NCBI GenBank assembly: GCA_965248495.1
Contig: CBDFJL010000003.1
Span: 806,001-870,000, forward strand
Direction: 5' to 3'
Source of the DNA: CAUYXS01 sp965248495
GTDB taxonomy: Bacteria > Chloroflexota > Dehalococcoidia > Lucifugimonadales > Australimonadaceae
DNA length: 64,000 nucleotides
Shown in pieces: positions 19,352 to 28,753 of this stretch. A program made the translations under genes and the position numbers. The notes beneath the pieces are model-generated. The model made no database searches and had not been told where the DNA came from. It saw only the letters and a list, made by a program, of their open reading frames with translations. Each line of letters opens with the position of its first letter. The first letter of the stretch is position 1.

Positions 19352-20326
19352 ATGGCGAAGTCCAAGCAGCAGCCGGCCGGCGGCCTGAGCGATGATCAGC
19401 AGGCCGAGGTCGCCTCGGCGCGGGCGCAGAAGGCCCAGACGCGAAGGCCGACGGTCCCCGAGCTTGAGGACTTGCTCTACGAGCCGTTGCCGGTGCTCGA
19501 CCACGGCTTCATCCGACTCATCGACTACATGGGCGACGATGCCGCCATTGTGCAGGCGGCGCGGGTCTCCTACGGGCGCGGGACGAAGCAGGTGCGCCAG
19601 GACGCGGGGCTGATCCGCTACCTGATGCGCCACTCGCACACGACCCCGTTCGAGATGTGCGAGATCAAGCTCCACGTGAAGCTGCCCATCTTCGTGGCGC
19701 GCCAGTGGATCCGGCACCGCACCGCCAACGTCAACGAATACTCGGCGCGCTACTCAGTCTTGGACCGCGAGTTCTACCTGCCGGCGCCCGAGCACCTCGC
19801 CGTTCAGTCGCAGTCCAACCGCCAAGGACGCGGCGAGCTGCTGACGGAGGCAGAGGCGCAGCGCGTGATCGAGTTACTGCGAGACGACGCGGAGCGGGCC
19901 TACGACCACTACGAGGAGTTGTTGAACGAGACGCAGTCGGGTGAGGTTCCGGACCCATCGCGCTCCGGACTCGCGCGGGAGCTGGCTCGGATGAACCTCT
20001 CGTTGAACTTCTACACGCAGTGGTACTGGAAGATCGACTTGCATAATCTGCTGCACTTCGTGCAGCTGCGCGCCGACCCTCACGCACAGTACGAGATACG
20101 GGCCTACGCCGACGTCCTCGCGCGCATCGTCCAGGCCTGGGTGCCGCTGACCTTCGATGCGTTCAGCGACTATCGGGTGGGTGGCGCCAGGCTCTCCCGG
20201 ACAGGGCTCGCGGTCGTTCGCCGCATGCTGGCGGGCGAGACCGTGGACCAGGCGTCCAGCGGCATGTCGAGGGCTGAGTGGGCGGAGCTGGTGCAGGCCC
20301 TCGGCCGCGACGACTCGTCCGGCTGA
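19352..20326 (+). CDS. thyX: Flavin-dependent thymidylate synthase ThyX
   Basis: Makes dTMP from dUMP with methylene-tetrahydrofolate, FAD and NADPH; cytosolic tetramer. The ThyX signature is present as RHRTANVNEYSARY near residue 128. HTTPFEMCEIKLHVKLPIFVARQWI precedes it, and NLLHFVQLRADPHAQYEIRAYA near the C-terminus carries the dUMP-binding Arg residues. The protein is 324 residues, longer than the usual 220-250: it has a charged N-terminal extension of about 40 residues and a C-terminal tail of about 50. The ATG at 19352 follows an upstream open stretch with no better start. Organisms using ThyX generally lack ThyA. Confidence 0.94.
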   Translation: MAKSKQQPAGGLSDDQQAEVASARAQKAQTRRPTVPELEDLLYEPLPVLDHGFIRLIDYMGDDAAIVQAARVSYGRGTKQVRQDAGLIRYLMRHSHTTPFEMCEIKLHVKLPIFVARQWIRHRTANVNEYSARYSVLDREFYLPAPEHLAVQSQSNRQGRGELLTEAEAQRVIELLRDDAERAYDHYEELLNETQSGEVPDPSRSGLARELARMNLSLNFYTQWYWKIDLHNLLHFVQLRADPHAQYEIRAYADVLARIVQAWVPLTFDAFSDYRVGGARLSRTGLAVVRRMLAGETVDQASSGMSRAEWAELVQALGRDDSSG

Positions 20327-20475
20327 CGGGCCTTCCAGCGGCCTGCGGAGAACCCTCTGGCCCTAAGCAGATAGATTCACGAATACACACGGGATAGGCC
20401 ACCAGGCGACGCGGGTACCTCTATATGTGGTAGAAAGGCGGTTGCCTCAGCAAATATCTGGCGCAACCGCTCTCT

Positions 20476-20622
20476 GTCATTCTGAGCGTCCCCTCGCGTC
20501 ATCCTGAGCGCAGCGAAGAATCCGACCTCTCCAACGCGGCTGGCTTCCACCAGTTCCTTCGTCGTCCGAGGACCGGGCTCCTCAGGGTGGCGCAAGAGCT
20601 GCGACGCTGCGCTCGGAATGAC
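20476..20622. repeat. REP/MITE-like inverted repeat segment
   Basis: Three copies of a GTCATYCTGAGCG-type motif: 20476-20488 and 20498-20522 direct (the latter extending to CAGCGAAGAATC), and an inverted copy at 20605-20622 (CGCTGCGCTCGGAATGAC). This arrangement can fold into a long hairpin. The motif family is widely dispersed in bacterial intergenic DNA. The stretch 20327-20709 holds no coding frame that I can support. Confidence 0.6.
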
Positions 20623-20658
20623 GCGGGGCTGCCGGGGCGCTCTCCTTGAGCCAACGCA

Positions 20659-20689
20659 GAGGCCCCGGACCGTTACGGTCCGGGGCCTC
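20659..20689 (-). terminator. GC-rich terminator hairpin after the DNRLRE lipoprotein gene
   Basis: A perfect 13-bp inverted repeat (GAGGCCCCGGACC with its complement, loop GTTAC). It lies 20 bp beyond the lipoprotein gene's downstream stop. There is no long T tract, so it may be a factor-assisted or bidirectional terminator that also serves thyX. Confidence 0.6.
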
Positions 20690-20709
20690 GTATCGCGTGC
20701 GTGGTCCGG

Positions 20710-21650
20710 CTAGCTGGACGGTGGCATGTAGGTGACAGTCAGCGTCGGCCGGTTCGCCGCAGTTCCGTTCTCGCGAGTGTCGAAGCGCTTCGCCGTGCCG
20801 TTCGGTCCCTCGTTGCCCTTTAGCAGCCAACCGAAGCTCCCGCCGGGAACTCCAGCCACCGCGCGACGTTGCGCACCATGTCCTGGTTGGAGGCCCACGT
20901 GTAAGAGCCGACATCAGAGACCAGGAGGCTCGCGCTCTCCGCCGCCGTGAAATATCCGCCTGCCTGTGTCCAGTTCTGAGAGTCGAAGAAAGAGTGGATC
21001 CACGTGGCGTCGTTGTCTCTCGGCCCGGCGCCGCGGCCCTCTTCCCCGGCGGCGTCGGAGGTCCCCTCACCCCAGTCGACCGGCATCTGATGGACGGTAA
21101 TGATGGCCGGGCCGCCCCGCGTGCGGGACATGTTCAGCGTGAGCTCGGCCGACAGGACCTCGGCGCCGGCCGGAATGCTCCCGGCGACGTCGAACGCGAC
21201 CAGCGCGCGCCGGAGGAGGTCGCTGTTGGTCTTGCCCGCAAACATGTGTTGGCCGCTGCCGTTGGCTATGCGGCCATCGATGTTCTGGTAGATCGTCGTG
21301 TCCTTGCTGGAGACGATGGACACCGTGATGGGGCCCTGTGTGGGCGTCGCGGTGGGCGGGGCCGTCGGCGTGGCCGTCGGGACGGCTGTCGAGGTGCCCG
21401 TCGGAGTGACGGTTGGGCCGGCAGGCGCCGGCTGCGTCGGTGTCGGCGTCACCGTCGGCGTGGCGGTCGCACCGCCCTGCGCTAGTGGGCTCGTCGGTGT
21501 CGCGGTGGCGTCCCGCGCAGGTGGGCTGGTCGGTGTCGCGGCGGCGGCGGCCGTAGACGTGGGGTCGTCCCCGCCACCGCACGCTGCCAGGAGCATGGCC
21601 GCGGCCACGGCGACAGCCAGCGCCGCGAACCGGATGGGTGGTGCTTTCAT
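20710..21650 (-). CDS. DNRLRE-domain lipoprotein, frameshifted near the 3' end
   Basis: Exported lipoprotein. A signal peptide ends LLAAC (Cys about 24). A Thr/Pro/Ala linker of about 80 residues follows (repeated ATPT units), then a beta-sandwich starting VSIVSSKDTTIYQNIDGRIANGSG and LLRRALVAFDVAGSIPAGAEV, the DNRLRE fold found in surface proteins. Frame one stops at 20820 after WLEFPAGASVGC. The plausible continuation, SFGWLLKGNE then AKRFDTRENGTAANRPTL and TVTYMPPSS, lies in another frame and ends at 20710. One base is therefore missing near 20835, by mutation or by assembly error. The role is unknown, probably cell-surface attachment. Confidence 0.72.
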
Positions 21651-21923
21651 GAGGGCTCCAAGGCGGTTGTCGTTGGACGTCAGGCCGGATGCCTGCGCAT
21701 GGTCGCCGTTGGCTTCCAGCGGCGCAAGACGCTCGCCGTGCTACACCCGTCCAGTGTCGGATACGCCTTTGGTCAGGGCCGGGTTTTACGGCGGGCAGCG
21801 GAGCCGGCCGGAGCCGGTTTGACCGCGCGTGGGGACGCTTGTTACGGTGCCCGCCTGGAGGCGCATGGGCGTGACGTCAGTAAACATGCTGCGGGCTGGC
21901 CCCGCCTTCACGGACCGGTAGCC

Positions 21924-22829
21924 ATGCGCTTCTTTCAGTTGATGGTGGACGGCAGGCCGCACCTGGCTATCGACCAGGGCAGCGGGTGGCTGCGCGACCT
22001 CACCAGCGTCCGTGCCTCGGCGGCGACAGTTGCCGACCTGCTCGCGATGGCCGAGGCGGCGGGCCAAGGAGTGGACCGGCTCGCGGCCGATGTTCTCGAT
22101 GGGCCCGAGGCCGCAACCTACGAACTGGCGGCGGTTGAGGAGGCCACACGCGCCGGCACCGCGGGCCCGCGCCTGGCGCCCCCGATGCGCCCCGCGGAGG
22201 TCTGGTGCGCCGGCGTCACCTATCGCCGCTCGATGGAGGAGCGCACCGAGGAGAGCCAGACGCCCGATGTATACACGCGCGTGTACCGAGCAGAGCGGCC
22301 GGAGCTGTTCCTCAAGGACTCCGGCCACCGGGTCGTCGGTCCGTTCGACGATGTCGGGGTGCGCGGCGACGCCACTTGGAGCGTGCCCGAGCCGGAGCTG
22401 GCGTTCGTGGTCCACGGCGGCCATATCGCCGGCTATACGGTCGGCAATGACGTTTCCAGCCGTGACATCGAGGGTGAGAACCCGCTGTACCTCGCGCAGG
22501 CCAAGGTCTACGAGCGCTCCTGCGCCATCGGTCCCTGCTTCGTGCCGGTCGAGTCGCTGGCAGACCCGCAGGCGTTGTCCATCGCCATGACGATCGAGCG
22601 CACCGGGACGGAGGTCTTCGCAGGCGAGACGAGCACAGCGCAGATGGTCCGCACCTGCGAGGAGCTCTGCTCCTGGCTGACGCGCCACAACCCGGTACCC
22701 GACCTGACCGTGCTGCTGACCGGCACCGGCATCGTGCCGGACTCCGGCTTCACGCTCACGCCCGGCGACGTCGTGCGCATCACGATCGACGGTATCGGCA
22801 CGCTGGAGAACGGCGTTCGCGCCGTCTAG
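21924..22829 (+). CDS. Fumarylacetoacetate hydrolase family protein
   Basis: Mg-dependent FAH-superfamily enzyme (301 residues, cytosolic): hydrolase, hydratase or decarboxylase acting on beta-diketo or 2-keto acids. The N-terminal half is a small domain; the catalytic FAH domain starts near PAEVWCAGVTYRRSMEER. Metal ligands are consistent with SVPEPELAFVVHG (Glu-x-Glu, near 150) and GYTVGNDVSSRDIE (Asp near 173). LTGTGIVPDSGFTLTPGDVV is the usual C-terminal signature. Upstream in-frame codons back to 21699 are ignored: the ATG at 21924 starts where homology starts. It is followed 18 bp later by the glycosylase gene. Confidence 0.87.
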   Translation: MRFFQLMVDGRPHLAIDQGSGWLRDLTSVRASAATVADLLAMAEAAGQGVDRLAADVLDGPEAATYELAAVEEATRAGTAGPRLAPPMRPAEVWCAGVTYRRSMEERTEESQTPDVYTRVYRAERPELFLKDSGHRVVGPFDDVGVRGDATWSVPEPELAFVVHGGHIAGYTVGNDVSSRDIEGENPLYLAQAKVYERSCAIGPCFVPVESLADPQALSIAMTIERTGTEVFAGETSTAQMVRTCEELCSWLTRHNPVPDLTVLLTGTGIVPDSGFTLTPGDVVRITIDGIGTLENGVRAV

Positions 22830-22847
22830 CACACTTCGAGGCCGCGA

Positions 22848-23849
22848 ATGATCACGACCAACTTCGGCGTGCCCACGCCGGCCGACTTCAGCTTCGCGGC
22901 GACCGTCCATAGCCATGGATGGCGCGAACTGTCGCCGTTCCATTACGACGACGACCGTCATGTCCTTTCGATGCCCCAACGCCTGCGGGGTGGCGCTGTG
23001 GTGTTGAGGCTCTCGTCACCAGACGACCATGAGCTGAACGTCCAAGTGGAATCCGATGCGCTCCTGGGCCGTGACGAAGAGGAGACGTTACGCGGGACAG
23101 TCCGCACGTGCTTTGGGCTGGACCGGGACCTCGCTGAGTTCCGGGGCTTCATCGATGACATTCCCGGATATGGCTGGGTGACGCAGCATAGGCTGGGACG
23201 CCTGCTGGTAAGCCCCACCGTTTGGGAGGACCTGGCAAAGACCCTCGCGACCACGAACACGACCTGGGGCGGGACCATATCGATGTGCCGCCGGCTGGTA
23301 TCTCTCGGGGAGCCGGCCGGCGATGGGTTCTGCTTCCCGACGCCCCAACAGGTGGCGGCGGTGGAGCCGGAGCGCCTAGCCGAGGTAACGAAACTCGGGT
23401 ACCGCGCGGCCTACCTGCATGAGCTAGCTACGAAGATCTCCGACGGGAAGTTGGACGTCGAGGCGTGGCGTGAGGGCGATCTGACCACCGACGAGCTATA
23501 CCGCCAGCTCACCGCGCTGAAGGGATTCGGGAGCTACGCCGCCGGGAATATGCTGGGGCTCATGGGCAGGCACGAGCGGCTTGCCATCGATTCCGTCGTC
23601 CGCAAGGTATTCCGCGAACGGATGAACGGCGGCCGCGAGGCGACGGACCGGGAGATTGAGACGTACTACGAGCGCTTCGCCTCATGGGCGGGGCTGGTCA
23701 TGTGGCTCGACGTGATGCGGACCAGCTTGGTCTCCTACCTCGAGATGGGGCAGCCCCGCGCCCCTAGGACTCGGACGCGTGGCCCGAGGCCAGCACCAGC
23801 AGTGACGGCAGCACGACGAGCGACGCCGCCAGCGCCAGGAAGATCATGA
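22848..23849 (+). CDS. HhH-GPD DNA glycosylase (AlkA-like)
   Basis: Base-excision repair glycosylase of 333 residues. After an AlkA-like N-terminal beta domain, the HhH-GPD core appears: TTWGGTISMCRRLV, FPTPQQVAAV, LGYRAAYLHELA, and LTALKGFGSYAAGNMLGLMG (helix-hairpin-helix, about residues 222-241) followed by the catalytic Asp in RLAIDSVVRKVF. Damaged-base specificity (3-methyladenine or similar) is inferred. The last ~29 residues (Arg/Pro/Ala-rich) are translated from DNA that is antisense to the exporter gene's 3' end. The two stops overlap by 86 bp, so the tail is probably non-conserved read-through. Confidence 0.82.
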   Translation: MITTNFGVPTPADFSFAATVHSHGWRELSPFHYDDDRHVLSMPQRLRGGAVVLRLSSPDDHELNVQVESDALLGRDEEETLRGTVRTCFGLDRDLAEFRGFIDDIPGYGWVTQHRLGRLLVSPTVWEDLAKTLATTNTTWGGTISMCRRLVSLGEPAGDGFCFPTPQQVAAVEPERLAEVTKLGYRAAYLHELATKISDGKLDVEAWREGDLTTDELYRQLTALKGFGSYAAGNMLGLMGRHERLAIDSVVRKVFRERMNGGREATDREIETYYERFASWAGLVMWLDVMRTSLVSYLEMGQPRAPRTRTRGPRPAPAVTAARRATPPAPGRS

Positions 23850-26547
23850 TGGCCGTCAGCGTGCCGTAGGACGAGAAGAGCGGCATCGGCGCGAAGCCCA
23901 TGATGGCGAAGCCGACGATGCTCGACCCAGCCGATGCCAGAAGCGCGGTGCCGGTACCCGCCGCGGCCTGGCCGAGCGCCTCGATTCGGCTGGCCGTGCG
24001 GCCCAGCTCCTCCCGGTAGCGCTCCGTCATGTGGATCGAGTAGTCGATGCCGACGCCGATGGAGACGGCGCCGATGGTCGCCGTGACGAAGTTCAGCGCG
24101 AAGCCCGCCAGGTACATGATGGCGTAAAGCCACACGACCACCAAGCCGATGGGGATGACCGTCGCCACGGCGTAGCGGGCCGAGCGCATCGCGATGGTCA
24201 GGGCGATGAGCGCCCCCACGGCCGCTATGAGGAGCGAGGTGCGCAGCGAGCTGGTGGTTGCCGTGATCTCGGCGTTGCGGGTAAAGGGTGAGCCCGTGAG
24301 ACCGACCCGGCTGATGGAGGGCTCGGCTGCGAGAGGCTCCAGGTCCCGCCGCAGCGCCTCTTCGGCGGCGGCCACCACCTGCTGGCGGCGCGTGCCAGGT
24401 ATGCCGACCAAGATGGTAGCCACGTCCTCGGCCGTGGCGAAGGGATCGTGATCGAGGACCGCCCCAACATCCTGCGCCGTGTACACGGTCGTCCCATCGT
24501 CTAGCCGGACGCCGTTCGCGGCGACGTGGTCGAGTACGGCGCGCGCCTGCTCGCGGGTGTCGGGCAGGCCGTCGGCGTCGGCATCCTCGACCGGCCCGCC
24601 GATGACCTGTGCCGCCACTGCGGCGTTGGCCGTGATGCGCCTGATGATGTCGACGACGTTGCGGTCGAAGATGCTGGGCTCGCCGTCGATCTCCTTCCCG
24701 ACATAGGGGTTGTCCCGCAGGCTCTCCATGAAGACGGCGATGGCACGTAGCGCATCGGGGTCGGAGAGGTCGCCCCGGATGTAGATGGTGCCACCCTCTC
24801 CGCTCCGCTCCGCGACATGCTCGTCGATCTTGTCCAGCCCGACGACGAAGTCCGAGTCGCTGATGAAGAAGTCCTTGACGTCCAGCGTCGCCTCAAGCTG
24901 GGAGGCCAGGACGAGGCTCCCGGCAGTGATGGCGAAGGTCACGGCCAGCGTGCGCAAAGGGCGGCGCGCCAGCGCTATCACCAGCGCAGGCACGGGGCCG
25001 CGGGGTGCCGCGCGGGTCCGTGGAGCCGGGTTCCGCTCCGGGAGCGGACGCCGACGGCGAAGGCCCACGGCCAGAGGCAGACTCACGAAGGCCACCACGA
25101 CGGCCGCGAGTACGCCGGCGCCCGCAGCTTCGCTGACTGCCACGGTCAGGATGACGCTGGCTCCGGCCGGGACGATGACACCGGCGCCTCCCGCGATTGC
25201 GGCAACCCGCGCGAGGCGCCCGCTTGGGGCCCCACCGAGGCCGGCGCGATCGAGGCGCATCACCCCCAACGGCACCGCGATGCCCAGAACCACGAACGCC
25301 GAGGCGACCGCGATACCCGCAGCGACACCGAAATGGACCACCGCCTCGATGCCCGAGGGCACGTTGGACAGGAAAGCGATGCCGTCGCTCAGCATGGCCA
25401 GCGTCAGTGCACCGAGAACCCCCGCGAAGGCGAGACGCAGCGCCCGGTCGGGGTCGTTTCCACCCGCCCTCTCCTCCCGGTACCGGCGCACCGCGTGGAC
25501 CGCGAAGTCGACGCCCAGCGAGACCATGGCGATGGGCACGATGAAGTCGATGATGAGACCGCCCTTGATCCCAACGAGCCCGATGATGCCCTTGAGCCAC
25601 AGCATGAGCACGCCGATACCCACGGCGGTTAGCGCCGTCGCCCAGTAAGAGCGCAGCGAAAGGCTGACGACCCCCAGGGCCGCGACCACGGTGAGCATGA
25701 TGAACACGCCAGCGGTGGTCCCTTCGTCCTTGGCCTCCAGGTTCTGGTCAATGGCGATGCCCCAGAGCCGGTAGTGGGTCTGCGTTCCCCGCATCACCTC
25801 CTGGACGCCGCGAGAGAAGCGCTCCTTGTTGAGCGTCGCGTCGTCGCCAGCCAAGCCGCCCACGCTGCCAGCGGTTCCGCCGCCCAGCGCCGTGTTGTCG
25901 GCCAGGACTATGAAAATCAGCGCGGGCGACGTCCAGTAGTCGATCTCACGACCGAGGACGACACGTCGCTCGCTGACGGCCTTGGCGGACAGCGCATCGG
26001 CCAGCTCTGCGGTCAACGGGCTGAGCAGGAGCTGCGCCACCGCGAACTTCACCTGCTCGTCGGATGCGTGCTCCAGGTCGGTGCCGAGGCTCGGGTGCAG
26101 CCCGAGCATCCGGTCGACAGCGTCCGCCAGCGTGGTGACCCCGCGATAGGCGACACCCGAGTTGGTGTCGAAGGAGTCGACCAGCAGGGCCTGCTGCTCG
26201 AGGCCCTGGGGGGAGAGCGCACCGCGGGTGTCGGCTTCCAGCAGCGCTCGCTTGGCCTGCAACAATTCCCAGAGCGGGTCGCGCGTCAGGATGTCGGCGC
26301 CGCGCGCCTCGACTAGGTACCCGGTGGGGAACACCGGCGAGGCGAGACGCGCCTCGATGTCGTCGCGCAGGTCAAACGGCTCGCCGCCTGGCTCCGCCGA
26401 CGCCGTCTCGTCCGAGCCGAGGAACACCGCCGCCGGTATGAGGGCGAGCGTCACCAGCAGGAAGGCGACGAGCACCCGGCCCGACGCGCTCGCGAGCCGA
26501 TCGCCTGCTCGGGCGCTCAGCCTAGGCCCGGGCGCGGGTTCCACCAT
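23764..26547 (-). CDS. RND/MMPL-family membrane exporter
   Basis: Large inner-membrane protein of 927 residues with two repeats, each having a big extracytoplasmic loop and an SSD-like bundle. Helices lie near 24-45, then about 270-420; the second half repeats the pattern near 515 and 755-915. Hallmarks are PIAMVSLGVDFAVHAVRRYREE in the first half and VSIGVGIDYSIHMTERYREE in the second, the paired acidic-His motifs of MMPL/HpnN/sterol-sensing exporters. The second loop has a calcium-binding-like acidic motif (EDADADGLPDTRE, about residue 660). The substrate is unknown; hopanoid or lipid export is one option for this subgroup. It is monocistronic, preceded by GAGG seven bases before ATG. Confidence 0.85.
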   Translation of the reverse strand: MVEPAPGPRLSARAGDRLASASGRVLVAFLLVTLALIPAAVFLGSDETASAEPGGEPFDLRDDIEARLASPVFPTGYLVEARGADILTRDPLWELLQAKRALLEADTRGALSPQGLEQQALLVDSFDTNSGVAYRGVTTLADAVDRMLGLHPSLGTDLEHASDEQVKFAVAQLLLSPLTAELADALSAKAVSERRVVLGREIDYWTSPALIFIVLADNTALGGGTAGSVGGLAGDDATLNKERFSRGVQEVMRGTQTHYRLWGIAIDQNLEAKDEGTTAGVFIMLTVVAALGVVSLSLRSYWATALTAVGIGVLMLWLKGIIGLVGIKGGLIIDFIVPIAMVSLGVDFAVHAVRRYREERAGGNDPDRALRLAFAGVLGALTLAMLSDGIAFLSNVPSGIEAVVHFGVAAGIAVASAFVVLGIAVPLGVMRLDRAGLGGAPSGRLARVAAIAGGAGVIVPAGASVILTVAVSEAAGAGVLAAVVVAFVSLPLAVGLRRRRPLPERNPAPRTRAAPRGPVPALVIALARRPLRTLAVTFAITAGSLVLASQLEATLDVKDFFISDSDFVVGLDKIDEHVAERSGEGGTIYIRGDLSDPDALRAIAVFMESLRDNPYVGKEIDGEPSIFDRNVVDIIRRITANAAVAAQVIGGPVEDADADGLPDTREQARAVLDHVAANGVRLDDGTTVYTAQDVGAVLDHDPFATAEDVATILVGIPGTRRQQVVAAAEEALRRDLEPLAAEPSISRVGLTGSPFTRNAEITATTSSLRTSLLIAAVGALIALTIAMRSARYAVATVIPIGLVVVWLYAIMYLAGFALNFVTATIGAVSIGVGIDYSIHMTERYREELGRTASRIEALGQAAAGTGTALLASAGSSIVGFAIMGFAPMPLFSSYGTLTAIMIFLALAASLVVLPSLLVLASGHASES

Positions 26548-26657
26548 GCGTACCTCGCTTCTCCACGGTAGCGGTCGTCTTTGCCGTCGACGGACCGATG
26601 GTTGACGAACTCATCTCAATTGACGTGGGTGCGCTCGTACTGGGCCGTGACGAACAG

Positions 26658-26685
26658 CGAGGGCGCTCCCCAAGGAGCGCCCTCG
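26658..26685 (-). terminator. Terminator hairpin after the alpha/beta hydrolase gene
   Basis: A perfect 12-bp inverted repeat (CGAGGGCGCTCC with complement, loop CCAA), 23 bp downstream of the hydrolase stop on the minus strand. There is no strong T run. It separates this pair of hydrolase genes from the exporter gene. Confidence 0.6.
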
Positions 26686-26708
26686 CGTGGACTGCGTAGT
26701 CTGGACAG

Positions 26709-27671
26709 TTAACCCGCGGGGGCGCCGACTCCTGCGCCGACCCCGGCTTCCTTCTCCAGCGCCGGCGACAGCTTGCCGGTCTTGAAGAACTCAGCGTAGA
26801 CCCGGCCATGCAGGTCGGGCGTGTCGGTCTGGCCCTGGTGGCCGGTGTCGTCCGGGAAGTAGAACTTGATGTTTGGCAGGAGCTGCTCCTGCTCGTACCC
26901 GGCGGACACGGGGATGAGGACATCCTCCTTGCCATACAGGTAGATCGCGGGGATGTCGAGGGCGTCGAGACGCCCCTTCAGCATCCACTTCTGCTTGAGA
27001 CTGGGGTCCGCATTGATCTTGGCGCGGGAGTTCTGGTACGCCTTGTACGAGTCGGCTTGGAGATTGCCCTGGTAGGCGCGCATGTCGCACAGGTCCTGGG
27101 TGATGCCCCCAGGATTCATGATGATCTTCGCCATGAGGTTGCGCATGCCGTCGGCGGTTCCGTCCCACGCCTCGAGCTGGAGCCCGCCGAGCGCCTTGCG
27201 ATTGGAGTCGTCGGGGTCGACGCCAAGCTCACCCTGGAGGTACGTCGCGATGAGGATGTAGCTGAGCACGCGCTCTGGGTGGGCGACCACGAAGTGGGCC
27301 GTGTTGGTCGCGCCCATGGAGTTGCCCGAGAGGTGGAACTTGTCGATGCACATCGCGTCCGCGAAGTCCCGTACGAAATCCACGTGCGACATGACGCCCA
27401 GGTGAGGCTGAAACTCCTCGCGGGTGTCCGATAGCCCGAAGCCGGGCTGGTCCGGTGCGTAGACCCGGAAGCCCTCGCTTGCCAGGTGCGGAATCATCCA
27501 GCGTCCCCAGCCGGCCATGCCGGACGAGCCGTTGATGCCGCCGTGAAGCAAGATGATGGCCGGGCCGGTGTCGCCGGCGGCCATGTAGTGGCAGCGGGCG
27601 CCGTTGGCCAGCCGAACCCAGCGGCTCTGTACGCCCGGGTGTTGGATCAAGTGCTCTTCAGTTAGCGCCAT
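26709..27671 (-). CDS. Alpha/beta hydrolase (MhpC-like)
   Basis: Soluble alpha/beta-hydrolase of 320 residues. The oxyanion region is ILLHGGINGSSG (about residues 40-51), the nucleophile elbow is LSGNSMGATNT (Ser near 114), the acid is YGKEDVLIPVSAGYE and the base is DDTGHQGQTDTPDLHG. The family includes C-C bond hydrolases of aromatic meta-cleavage, esterases and haloperoxidase-like enzymes; the substrate is not predictable. The start is set at the ATG at 27671, with GGAGG upstream; an in-frame ATG further upstream lacks one. It is a paralog of the next upstream gene, about 30% similar by eye, and probably in one transcript with it. Confidence 0.85.
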   Translation of the reverse strand: MALTEEHLIQHPGVQSRWVRLANGARCHYMAAGDTGPAIILLHGGINGSSGMAGWGRWMIPHLASEGFRVYAPDQPGFGLSDTREEFQPHLGVMSHVDFVRDFADAMCIDKFHLSGNSMGATNTAHFVVAHPERVLSYILIATYLQGELGVDPDDSNRKALGGLQLEAWDGTADGMRNLMAKIIMNPGGITQDLCDMRAYQGNLQADSYKAYQNSRAKINADPSLKQKWMLKGRLDALDIPAIYLYGKEDVLIPVSAGYEQEQLLPNIKFYFPDDTGHQGQTDTPDLHGRVYAEFFKTGKLSPALEKEAGVGAGVGAPAG

Positions 27672-27776
27672 TTCGTAACCTCCATCTTCTTTCGTTGCGT
27701 TTTTCCGACACTCAGTATCGTGCGCGCACCGTATCAAGGGTACTGGCAAGGGTCAATAACGGCCCGCGCGATGCTC

Positions 27777-28640
27777 CTAGCCCTCTAGGAAGTCCACCAG
27801 CAGGTCTACCGTCTCCTTCACAGATTCGACCTGGGGACCGTGTCCCGTTTGCAGGAGCACATGCCGGGCGCCGGGGATGACCCAGGGCTTGCTCGACTTG
27901 GACATGTCCCCGCCCAGTGCCTCGTATTCCTCGGTCCAGGTGGGATAGGGATCCATGGTGTCGCCCACGCCCCAGACGACTAGGGTCTTGGCCTTAATGT
28001 GAGCGAGCCTGCGTTGGAGCAGGTAGCGCTGGCGGACTTCCGGCGTGCCCATCTGGTGTAGGAGCGGGTCCAGGCTGTGCTGTGCGCCGGGGACGCTCAA
28101 CGCCGCGTGCTGAGCCTTGGCCGCCTGGTCCAGCATTTCGCTGGTCACCTTCGAATCGTCGGCCATCCCGCCGCCCACACGCTCTCGGACCTGCTCCAGT
28201 GTTGGGATCTGGGAGATGGGGCCGACTCCGGCTGAGACTTCGACGTTCATTCCGGCCGAATTCAACATGACCAGCTTGTTCACGCGATCGGGGCTCTCGT
28301 AGGCCAGGATCGTGAGCATCCAGCCACCGGCGCTGTGGCCGACGAAGCTCGCCTGTTCAATCCCCTGCGTGTCCATGAACTCGCGCACGTGGTCGATGAT
28401 GAGCGAAAAGGTAGGCCCGTCGACGATGGTGCGGTCGCCGAGACCGAAGCCCAGCATGTCCATGGCGTAGACGTGGAAGTGCTCGGCCAAGGGCTCCAAA
28501 ACGAAATCAAAGCTATTGGCGGAGGTCCCGGCACCCATGCCGTGCAACATAATCAGCGGCGCTCCGGCGCCCGCCTCGATGTAGCGGGTCCTGCCAGCCG
28601 AAAGCTGAATGAACTTCTCCTGAGTGGTGACGGCAACCAT
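27777..28640 (-). CDS. Alpha/beta hydrolase (paralog of the downstream gene)
   Basis: Soluble alpha/beta-hydrolase of 287 residues with PLIMLHGMGAG (oxyanion region), DMLGFGLGDR, nucleophile elbow SFVGHSAGGWM (Ser near 111), acid in VVWGVGDTMDP and a conserved His in PGARHVLLQ, then a second GHGPQVES. The catalytic triad is complete. Start at the ATG at 28640 behind GAGGAGG, seven bases away. It lies 105 bp upstream of the second hydrolase on the same strand and is divergent from the ABC exporter operon. The tandem pair suggests duplicated enzymes acting on related esters or ring-cleavage products. Confidence 0.85.
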   Translation of the reverse strand: MVAVTTQEKFIQLSAGRTRYIEAGAGAPLIMLHGMGAGTSANSFDFVLEPLAEHFHVYAMDMLGFGLGDRTIVDGPTFSLIIDHVREFMDTQGIEQASFVGHSAGGWMLTILAYESPDRVNKLVMLNSAGMNVEVSAGVGPISQIPTLEQVRERVGGGMADDSKVTSEMLDQAAKAQHAALSVPGAQHSLDPLLHQMGTPEVRQRYLLQRRLAHIKAKTLVVWGVGDTMDPYPTWTEEYEALGGDMSKSSKPWVIPGARHVLLQTGHGPQVESVKETVDLLVDFLEG

Positions 28641-28753
28641 GGTGGCCTCCTCGATCGTGGGTCTGAGTGCCGCAGTTCTATCCCCGCGGGCGTCCGCGGT
28701 CAAGGCGGGCCCGCATATCTCAGCGCCAAGCGGGCCTGCGCTATCCTGCGCTC

